This document shows positions 9,001 to 14,716 of a DNA stretch of 50,309 nucleotides, piece after piece. The position numbers and the translations under genes were made by a program. Source of the DNA: a virus; IMG/VR virus record IMGVR_UViG_3300025133_000161, positions 1-50,309 of that record; one strand, written 5' to 3'. Position 1 is the stretch's first letter; every line of letters begins with the position of its first letter. A model generated the notes under the pieces. That model saw nothing but the letters and a program-made list of their open reading frames with translations. It had not been told where the DNA came from and did not search any database.

Positions 9001-9505
9001 CGGATTCACGCGTGGAGGCCTTAGTGAGGGCTCTGCTGGAATTCCCGTCCTCGGAGTACGCAAGCGTTTAACAGCTAGTGACAGAGACGAATTGTACGAT
9101 GCTAACATTAACCCAATTGCGTCTTTCCCAGCTGAAGGTGTCGTAATCTTTGGCCAGAAAACCCTGCAGGTAACTCAGTCAGCGTTAGACAGGATTAACG
9201 TGCGCCGCCTGCTGATTTATCTTAAGAAGGAGATTTCTAGAATTGCCTCTACAATTTTGTTCGAGCAAAATGTACAGGCAACATGGGATAGCTTTACTAG
9301 CCGCGTTAACCCGCTCTTGGAGGATGTTAGGGCAGCTCAGGGATTGATGGATTTTAAAGTTGTTTTAGACAACACAACAACAACAGATGAACTAATCGAT
9401 AGAAATGTTATGTATGCTAAAATCTATCTCAAGCCAGCCCGGGCGATTGAATTCATCGCCCTAGACTTTATTATTACTAGGTCTGGCGCCTCATTTGATG
9501 ATTAA
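6071..9505 (+). CDS. Tail sheath protein (gp18-like), very large
   Basis: 1144 residues against about 660 in T4 gp18. The N-terminus FVSPGIFIDEIDESALQPLP is the classic sheath arm that threads into the neighbouring subunit. It is followed by GPVVIGRFQKGPSNRPVKV and a YAAYAAQAWLKN..CTVIRLLG block. The C-terminal third carries the conserved core (GRLLIYLKK-like segment RRLLIYLKKEISRIASTIL, then FEQN and the closing strand FIALDFIITRSGASF). The extra length lies in the middle, including a Thr/Gly/Ala-rich beta domain at about residues 155-315 with LTADIAGQAGNNIQVTDG. The sheath polymer contracts to drive the tube through the envelope. Preceded by a palindrome and an ACTATTTA motif. Confidence 0.9.
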   Translation: MAVDKFKFVSPGIFIDEIDESALQPLPDRMGPVVIGRFQKGPSNRPVKVDSYKEFVQVFGAPAPGTAKGDIWRTGDQTAPTYAAYAAQAWLKNNSPCTVIRLLGKHPSDAADTQLGRAGWITDNTPNTDIAQAGGAYGLFVMPNPDEYTGGSEQAVYTDAIDFASYGTSDDFTINVPAAAGGTGTTMTIRLTGADATGAASTSATVIAMGVSSTPPPSAGTVAETIVDAINGFFGSGGAYNHSFASANTGVNTGVAGVTATLSGTTKITLTADIAGQAGNNIQVTDGTGSPATTGKLAGGGGPAVTGSLAAVWYVQDGAVILTGTARDGKQREGAAVLIKAGTGQTFTAKVVRNGADSSDWTVDKTATFDFVSTSEKYIRKVFNTDPTLTNDALYSSPDLKYHWLGETFETHARSEMYVTGTAVSAETNKFYGVILGLNGTGGSTGAGFDWHDRKRTNAAANTGWFISQDIRGEVTADAANGFDPTNAAHAARLFRFHALDSGESGNRDLKISIEDVKVPTDNFNTYGSFTVLVRRGTDNDNKLEVLERYSGVNLDPTSTNFIRKAIGDRQYSFDASTNVLTEIGQYANRSKYVRVETSPGVDAGAGEGLHPFGVFGPVVPKTFQLLSGSVADALSDDSGAAVKDYVIGSGSTFPSGAFAVGQTVSMPTAQLVWHGPMAADNQFTASLRFPTPRARISSSEGGLVKANKAYFGYQSNLVGAKKYDYSNLDMLRGRPLAFNSGDASGIISSPDEYQYSWVFTLDDVKQATDDTSHAVWVSGSRADGSSWTAQSGSNYVVKDLGFNRFTAPMAGGFDGFDVTEKDPLRNSRLLNGTELSNSGFYTIKKAIDMIADREFLEFDVAAVPGVTNTGLTTALVNACEDRGDALAIIDLKHDYTPPHDTNVTDNAESSRLGSVSSAVNALKDMNVNSSYGCAFYPYVQIKDTGSDSILYVPPSVVALGTFSSSQKKSAVWFAPAGFTRGGLSEGSAGIPVLGVRKRLTASDRDELYDANINPIASFPAEGVVIFGQKTLQVTQSALDRINVRRLLIYLKKEISRIASTILFEQNVQATWDSFTSRVNPLLEDVRAAQGLMDFKVVLDNTTTTDELIDRNVMYAKIYLKPARAIEFIALDFIITRSGASFDD

Positions 9506-9519
9506 AAATATTATACAAC

Positions 9520-9527
9520 ACTATTTA
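9520..9527 (+). promoter_or_regulatory. ACTATTTA motif (candidate late promoter for tail tube)
   Basis: The motif is 39 nt before the tube ATG at 9567. It is followed at once by a small GTGTGATCACAC hairpin. Confidence 0.5.
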
Positions 9528-9530
9528 AAG

Positions 9531-9551
9531 GTGTGATCACACAGATTTTTT
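9531..9551 (+). terminator. Short palindrome plus T run between sheath and tube genes
   Basis: GTGTGATCACAC (9531-9542) is a perfect 12-nt palindrome followed by AGATTTTTT. It could be a weak terminator for the sheath transcript, or a stability hairpin at the 5' end of tube mRNA started at the upstream motif. The same motif-then-hairpin order occurs before the gene at 1882. Confidence 0.5.
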
Positions 9552-9566
9552 AGGAGACCAATAAAA

Positions 9567-10148
9567 ATGGCATTTTTTTCAGAAACAAGCTTTCAGGCAA
9601 AAAGAAAGTTTCGCTGGACGGTTAATTTCGGAATTACTGGAGGAGATATGGTCTTCATGGCTAAATCAATCAATAAACCGTCCTACACCATGGAAAGCAC
9701 TCCTCACAGATTTTTAAATCATGAATTTAAATATCCAAATATCGTCAAGTGGGAGGATATTAGTGTTACTTTTGTTGACGCGGTCGACCCAAACACTGGA
9801 TCTAGGTTCTACAGTCTCTTAAAAAATACAGGTTATACACAACCCGACACTCAGGGTATGGCGTTTACCGGTGGCATCACAAAAGGTCAGTCTGTTGCTG
9901 CACTCGGCGAAATTACTATTAGGCAGCTTGATGGTGGCGGTGTTGACGTTATTGATCCCAAAGCTGATAATAACCCGCTAGCTAATGTTAATGTCATCGA
10001 CGAATGGGTTTTAAAAAATGCTTTTATAAATTCGGTTAAGTTTGGCGAGCTAGCGTACGGCGAAGATGACCTGGTAACTATTGAAGCTGTTATTTCATAC
10101 GATTGGGCTTACTACTACCTTAAAAATGCGCCCTACGTAATAGACTGA
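9567..10148 (+). CDS. Tail tube protein (gp19-like)
   Basis: 193 residues, the usual length for T4 gp19-type tube proteins (163-200). The N-terminus SFQAKRKFRWTVNFGI followed by MAKSINKPSYTMESTPHRFLNH and FKYPNIVKWEDISVTFVDAVDP is the diagnostic block of the family. The C-terminus holds LKNAFINSVKFGELAYGEDDLVTIEAVISYDWAYY, in segments typical of the tube beta-barrel. Hexameric rings stack inside the sheath to form the DNA channel. TAGGAGACC precedes the ATG. Its place directly after the sheath gene is universal in T4-like phages. Confidence 0.9.
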   Translation: MAFFSETSFQAKRKFRWTVNFGITGGDMVFMAKSINKPSYTMESTPHRFLNHEFKYPNIVKWEDISVTFVDAVDPNTGSRFYSLLKNTGYTQPDTQGMAFTGGITKGQSVAALGEITIRQLDGGGVDVIDPKADNNPLANVNVIDEWVLKNAFINSVKFGELAYGEDDLVTIEAVISYDWAYYYLKNAPYVID

Positions 10149-10171
10149 TATATTAACAAGAAGAGGTTAAG

Positions 10172-11011
10172 ATGAGAAATAATCAAAAGCGCTTGGGCCC
10201 GGGCCCTGAAGCTTCTGATGTTGTTGCGCCGATGGTGGCTAATCCACCGTTGGCCTATGTGGTACCAACAGAATTTGTTGAGTTGCCCTCGCGAGGCAGG
10301 TTCTACCCAAAGGACCACCCTCTACATAATCAGGATACAATTGAAATTCGCTACATGACGGCGAAAGAAGAAGATATTTTGTCTTCTGCCGTTCTAATTA
10401 AGAAAGGGCTAGCTATTGAGCGGTTGCTTCAAAACCTGGTAGTTGATAAAAACATCGATACAAAAAGCATGCTTGCCGGCGATCGCAGCGCGATTATGAT
10501 AGCCGCTAGAATATCTAGTTACGGCGCCGCCTACGACACGGTGGTTACATGTAATTTTTGTGATGAACAAAGTGATCTTATGTTTGATTTGTCGAACCCT
10601 GAGTTAATCGGCGAGTGTTTCAACGAAGCTTATCTAAAAGAGAACAGTGTTGATTATGACGAGGAAGAAGGTACATTCAAGGTCATCCTCCCAAAATCCC
10701 AAGTCGCTATTGGCTTGAGGATGTCAACCGGCTATGATGAAGTCAACCCTCTTGAAGAACAGGGTAAGGAAGATAGCTTGGTTACCAATATATTGAATAC
10801 TTTGGTCGCCTCTGCCGATGGTCATTTTGATCGGTCGGTGATTTCACAATTTATCGACTCTATGCCAGCTGCCGATTCAAGATATATAAGGACTATATAC
10901 TCTAAATTGGTTCCCAGTGTTAATATAACACAGGATTTTTTCTGCTTGGAATGTGCCTCAAAAGAGGAAAGAGAGGTAGTCCTGTCGGCGGACTTTTTTT
11001 GGCCTAAATGA
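10172..11011 (+). CDS. Tail/baseplate hub assembly chaperone (T4 gp26-like)
   Basis: 279 residues. The motif LPSRGRFYPKDHPL followed by IEIRYMTAKEEDIL is the hallmark of the gp26-like family in T4-like phages. Two CxxC pairs (CNFC near residue 127 and CLEC near residue 260) could bind zinc. The stop TGA (11009-11011) follows 9 nt after a run of seven T (10994-11000). A downstream frame (11019-11153) is open from 10980 in the +1 register, so a frameshift at the T run would give a fusion of about 326 residues. Its position just before the tape measure gene is where tail-assembly chaperones with programmed frameshifts normally sit. Confidence 0.7.
   Translation: MRNNQKRLGPGPEASDVVAPMVANPPLAYVVPTEFVELPSRGRFYPKDHPLHNQDTIEIRYMTAKEEDILSSAVLIKKGLAIERLLQNLVVDKNIDTKSMLAGDRSAIMIAARISSYGAAYDTVVTCNFCDEQSDLMFDLSNPELIGECFNEAYLKENSVDYDEEEGTFKVILPKSQVAIGLRMSTGYDEVNPLEEQGKEDSLVTNILNTLVASADGHFDRSVISQFIDSMPAADSRYIRTIYSKLVPSVNITQDFFCLECASKEEREVVLSADFFWPK
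10994..11000 (+). other. T7 run: candidate frameshift site
   Basis: Seven T in the context GAC TTT TTT TGG. A +1 (or -2) shift here joins the gp26-like frame to the downstream 44-codon frame, whose nearest upstream stop is at 10977-10979. A -1 shift gives a stop after two codons. The overlap window in which a shift must occur is only about 30 nt and the T run is in its middle. Confidence 0.5.
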
Positions 11012-11018
11012 TGCATAT

Positions 11019-11153
11019 ATGGAGGCCGTTTACGAACAAATCTTTGTCCTCAAGCATCATGGAGGGTGGAGTTTTATAGAAGCCTATAATCTTCCAGTTG
11101 GTCTTCGACGTTGGTTTTTGGACAAGTTGAAGGAACAACTTGAAGTATCATAA
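11019..11153 (+). CDS. C-terminal extension of tail chaperone (likely frameshift product)
   Basis: The visible ATG ORF is 44 residues and contains YEQIFVLKHHGGWSFIEAYN, then LPVGLRRWFLDKLKEQLE. The 'x-F..xYxLP.xLR.w....L.eq' pattern is what follows gp26-like or tail-chaperone domains in contractile-tail phages. The frame is open upstream to 10980, so it can also be read as GLNDAYMEAVYEQ fused to the previous protein. The ATG itself has no good ribosome-binding site, which favours translation by frameshift. The alternatives are an independent small protein, or a homopolymer error in the sequence that splits one gene. Confidence 0.6.
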   Translation: MEAVYEQIFVLKHHGGWSFIEAYNLPVGLRRWFLDKLKEQLEVS

Positions 11154-11190
11154 GGCCTCTTCGACGCTCAAATAGCAGAAGAAGTTCTAG

Positions 11191-11220
11191 TAAGGACCCC
11201 CGATGGGTCCTTAATTTTTT
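11191..11220 (+). terminator. Rho-independent terminator before tape measure gene
   Basis: Perfect 9-bp stem TAAGGACCC/GGGTCCTTA (11191-11199 with 11205-11213), 5-nt loop, then AATTTTTT. It closes the sheath - tube - chaperone unit. Confidence 0.85.
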
Positions 11221-11227
11221 CTGGCAT

Positions 11228-11235
11228 ACTATTTA
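11228..11235 (+). promoter_or_regulatory. ACTATTTA motif (candidate late promoter for tape measure)
   Basis: The motif starts 8 nt after the terminator and ends 38 nt before the GTG at 11274. It is in the same context (terminator, then motif, then RBS) as the copy at 2376. Confidence 0.5.
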
Positions 11236-11273
11236 TAATGCAGCGCGTTTTAAGATAAGGAGGGTGTTGGCAA

Positions 11274-13436
11274 GTGAGTAGTATACCTAGGAGCCCCGAA
11301 GAAGTTAAAGAACTGGCAGAGGCTATTGAAGCAGCTCGTACGAGCGCCGAAGCGTTGACCGCTGAGCAAGCGCGCATGGTCGAACGAGGCCTGGAGCTTG
11401 AAGCTTCTATGGAACGTAACCGTACAGCATACAGTGAACTTCTACGTCAGGAAAGTCGACGTCTTGAGGCAATGAAAAAAACTACCGGCAGCACGGCGAC
11501 CGAAATCAACGCCCTCGAAGACAAGATCGCCAAGCTTCGGGAAGCTAGAGCATTGCTTAAGCAAATGCATGACGAAGAAAAGTTGCAGCTTAAAGAGGCT
11601 GAAGAAGCGAAGTTTAAGGCGCGCAAAAAAGAATTAGAGCGCACCAAAAAATATGTTAAGACGTCTAGCAAAACAGTGAAATCGGCCATGGACAAAGATA
11701 CCAAGGATCTTATCGGAACAATTCAAGGGGCGGCCGGCAAAGCTGTGGATACTATATCCTCGCTGGTCACCAATGTTAGCCCAATGCTACAGGTTCTTTC
11801 TGCTTTTTTCCCCAAATTAACCATAAGAAATCTTTATGAGAACATGGCTAGCGAATTAAAGGGGATGGAAGGCGAGATTAAAGGTGTCGTCAAGCGCACG
11901 GGCATATATACAAAAGAATTGGATGATAATATAGCAGCTGCTATGGATCCTGATGGCGCCATTAAAGACCTTAGGGTTAATTTTGCCGGCTTGCGCGAAC
12001 CAATGAGGGAGCTTGGGTTAGTGTCCAAGGAAACTGCTCCCGCCCAAGAAGCATTATTAAACAACTTTTCCAAGTTTAGGCCAACTTTTGTTGAGGCCAA
12101 CCGAGCCTTAAGCATTGTTACCGTTAATATGGTTGCCGGCCTAAAAAAGTTAGGTGCCAACGAGGTCACAACAGCTAAACTTTTAGATCAGTTCAACAAG
12201 GCCTTGGGCGAAACGCCCGAGCAGGCATTGGACACCACCATGCAAATAACTTCGATGGCCAAGTCTCTCGGCGTTAATCTGGGCCAGGCGTTTAAGGATT
12301 TAACGGGCTTAATGCCTACCTTAGCGCAATTTGGATCCCGCGTTGTAGAAGTTTTTGGGAAGATGAAAGCAGCAGCGCTGGCAACGGGGATTGAGGTTAA
12401 CAAATTAACTCAGTTTTCTATGAAAATGGATAAATGGAAAGGCGCCGCAGAGGCAGTGCAGAGATTTAACGCGGTACTTGGTGAAACCGCGGTCGACGTA
12501 GCAGAAGTCTGGCGCGCCGATCCAAATAAAAGAATTGACATATTTGTTAACGCCTTCAAGCGCGCTCGCGGATCGATCCACACTGAAAATCGAAGGTTCA
12601 TACAAGAATTATCCGAGGCGCTACCTGCAGGCGGTGATACTGAATTTACTAGAAGATTGTTCGGTAGCCAGAAAGAGCTTGGATTAATTAAGAAAAAATT
12701 AGATCTTACCTCGATGAGCAACGAAGAGCTGGAAAAAATGGTACTTACTTCTAAAACTTCGATTGAGATGCTCAATAGGGCAATATCGAGACAAGGGATG
12801 GGTTTCAAAAGAATTATAGATAAGACTCGCGGCTTCGCTGTCAAGGCTGGTAACCAAATTACTGCGTCGTTCAAGACAATTCATAAGAATGGTAAGTCCG
12901 CGCTAGAGTCGTCACTGGGTATCGTCGCCGCGTTTAGGTCTGCGATTGGTCTGGCTGGTAATCTTGGCATTGCTCTAGCTCCTGTTGCAACTAAAATGAA
13001 AGCTGCCCTAGGTGGCTCCTTTCTCCTGGGCGGTGGTTTGGACGCTTCCGGTGGCTTAACCGAAGCAGAACTGGAGAAGTTGAAGCCAGCCGAGCGCAAA
13101 CGTCTTGGGGACCTTATAAAAAAAGCCCGCAGAAAAGCCGCCGCCGCCAAGCCAAAGGCTCCGAAGAAGCCCCCCACGCCAAAGAAGCCGGTGACACCCT
13201 CAACGCCGATAACATGTCCCACCGGCTTTAGAAAGAATGCGGACGGCACCTGCTCACCCGTCACCAGCGGCCTACCCGGCAGCACGCCGGGAGACGAGGG
13301 CAAGGTTGAAAAGACCGCCATTATCAACATGTACGCGAAAATAGATACAAAGGATATCAAGGCAGATGTATTAAGGGTCATTGGATCAGAATTTCGAATT
13401 GAAAGAGGCGGCGCCGCAGTGTTTAGCGCTGCGTAG
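11274..13436 (+). CDS. Tape measure protein
   Basis: 720 residues with a GTG start; AAGGAGGG (11257-11264) is the ribosome-binding site. Residues 1-130 are charged coiled coil (EEVKELAEAIEAARTSAEAL and following). The middle is a long Ala/Leu/Gly-rich helical body with hydrophobic stretches such as SSLGIVAAFRSAIGLAGNLG, typical of proteins that fill the tail tube. The C-terminus has a Lys/Pro/Ala-rich linker (about residues 610-645), then CPTGFRKNADGTC and a compact end domain. It follows the tail-chaperone pair and its own terminator, the expected place. Length sets tail length in this class. Confidence 0.75.
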   Translation: MSSIPRSPEEVKELAEAIEAARTSAEALTAEQARMVERGLELEASMERNRTAYSELLRQESRRLEAMKKTTGSTATEINALEDKIAKLREARALLKQMHDEEKLQLKEAEEAKFKARKKELERTKKYVKTSSKTVKSAMDKDTKDLIGTIQGAAGKAVDTISSLVTNVSPMLQVLSAFFPKLTIRNLYENMASELKGMEGEIKGVVKRTGIYTKELDDNIAAAMDPDGAIKDLRVNFAGLREPMRELGLVSKETAPAQEALLNNFSKFRPTFVEANRALSIVTVNMVAGLKKLGANEVTTAKLLDQFNKALGETPEQALDTTMQITSMAKSLGVNLGQAFKDLTGLMPTLAQFGSRVVEVFGKMKAAALATGIEVNKLTQFSMKMDKWKGAAEAVQRFNAVLGETAVDVAEVWRADPNKRIDIFVNAFKRARGSIHTENRRFIQELSEALPAGGDTEFTRRLFGSQKELGLIKKKLDLTSMSNEELEKMVLTSKTSIEMLNRAISRQGMGFKRIIDKTRGFAVKAGNQITASFKTIHKNGKSALESSLGIVAAFRSAIGLAGNLGIALAPVATKMKAALGGSFLLGGGLDASGGLTEAELEKLKPAERKRLGDLIKKARRKAAAAKPKAPKKPPTPKKPVTPSTPITCPTGFRKNADGTCSPVTSGLPGSTPGDEGKVEKTAIINMYAKIDTKDIKADVLRVIGSEFRIERGGAAVFSAA

Positions 13437-13479
13437 CGCACTGGATAATTTACAATATTGCAAGTGGAGATTTTAAAAT

Positions 13480-14349
13480 ATGGCAAGGTTTTTTCAATAT
13501 GAAATAGCGGCTCACGCGGGGCAAAGGGACCGGTTTAAAAACTTAGAGTTTAAAAAGGGAAATTTCGAAAACTCTCTTGGCGCCAGGCAGGGCACATTAT
13601 TAGAGATAATACCTGTGCACGTAAAGAATCCTCCTGTGATAAAGTTTATATCTTTTATTACCGCGCTATCGGATAATTATGCCCCGGAATACTCGCAGCA
13701 ACAGCCGTTTGGTCGACCCGATCCTTACTATATTTGGAAATCGTCTCGTAGAAGCATTTCTCTTACTTGGTCTATTCCCTCTTCTTCGGAGACGAATGCC
13801 TTAGACAATATGAATAATTTGAGCTGGTTCTTGGCTTCACTTTACCCAACTTACAAGGAAGCAGACCAGGCCAATTCAATAGCCGCCTCTCCTTTATTCA
13901 GGGTCAGATACGCAAACTTAATTTCATCACCGACACAAGATGGTCAAGGGATCTTATGTACTATTACAGGTGTAACTGTTACTCATGATACTAAGTCTGG
14001 CTATATAGCAATTGATCCGGGAGGGTATACTAATTCTGCCGCGGCCGCAAAACAGGCTATAAAGGAAGCCGGCTTTGAAGCCAATATCAAACATAGCACG
14101 GTGTTGCAGGTACCCAAAACAATGACTATCAGTTGCACTCTAAATGTTATACATGACCATCCGCTTGGCTGGGATGCTTCCACTGGAGAGTGGAGGGGCC
14201 GCCGCTCAGGCCAAAATTACCCATATTCAGTCGGACTTCAACGCGGCCCAGGTGCTGCCGCCGGCACCCCCGGCAAGCCTTTCGTGTCGACACCGGGCGA
14301 CACAGCTTCAAAAGTAGCTGAAGCCCGCGCATCCGAGCTAAATAGATAA
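13480..14349 (+). CDS. Baseplate / tail-tube initiator protein (gp48/gp54-like)
   Basis: 289 residues. The block PPVIKFISFITALSDNYAPE, followed by FGRPDPYYIWKSSRRSISLTW and SSSETNALDNMNNLSWFLASLYP, is a recurrent signature of tail-tube-initiator or baseplate proteins in marine T4-like phages (Phe-rich strand, D-Y, GR.DP.., R.I.L.W, S.eA..N). In that family the protein joins the first tube ring to the baseplate hub. The C-terminal 60 residues are Gly/Pro-rich and probably flexible. It lies between the tape measure and the gp53-like gene, matching the T4 baseplate cluster. Confidence 0.6.
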   Translation: MARFFQYEIAAHAGQRDRFKNLEFKKGNFENSLGARQGTLLEIIPVHVKNPPVIKFISFITALSDNYAPEYSQQQPFGRPDPYYIWKSSRRSISLTWSIPSSSETNALDNMNNLSWFLASLYPTYKEADQANSIAASPLFRVRYANLISSPTQDGQGILCTITGVTVTHDTKSGYIAIDPGGYTNSAAAAKQAIKEAGFEANIKHSTVLQVPKTMTISCTLNVIHDHPLGWDASTGEWRGRRSGQNYPYSVGLQRGPGAAAGTPGKPFVSTPGDTASKVAEARASELNR

Positions 14350-14374
14350 CGTGAAAGAAGAGGAGAACTAGGAA

Positions 14375-14707
14375 ATGAGATATCACAAACAAACTATTTT
14401 TTATAATAAAAATGAAGCTTATAAGCGCTTTCTAAAGAGCCGCGGCCTAACACAAATTACACAATATGATACTCCTAAGTTTCGGAATCCCACTGCTAAT
14501 GAAATTATCGATTTAAATACTATAAATCATGTATGGAAACACGGTGACCACTATTATAGGTTGGCGGAGCAATATTATAGTGATGCAACAAAATGGTGGG
14601 TTATCGCGCTTTTTAATCAAAAGCCTACAGAGTTCCATATAGATTTTGGCGAAATAATTTTCATACCAACTCCCTTGGAATCTGTCATGTATTATTTGGG
14701 TTATTAG
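14375..14707 (+). CDS. Baseplate wedge protein with LysM-like fold (gp53-like)
   Basis: 110 residues. The central segment HGDHYYRLAEQYYSDATKWW followed by VIALFNQKPTEFHIDFGEII has the layout of a LysM motif (GD...LA..YY.D...WW.IA..N....I..G..I.IP). This layout is found in phage baseplate wedge gp53 and its relatives. The N-terminus is Tyr- and Lys-rich. The ATG at 14375 has AGAAGAGGAG upstream. The protein would help close the baseplate wedge. The next gene begins 9 nt downstream. Confidence 0.65.
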   Translation: MRYHKQTIFYNKNEAYKRFLKSRGLTQITQYDTPKFRNPTANEIIDLNTINHVWKHGDHYYRLAEQYYSDATKWWVIALFNQKPTEFHIDFGEIIFIPTPLESVMYYLGY

Positions 14708-14716
14708 GGGTTTTAT

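Noticed and set aside
12881-13486. 201-codon minus-strand frame opposite the tape measure C-terminus
   Set aside because: Mirror of the Lys/Pro/Ala-rich linker on the + strand; no protein-like pattern.
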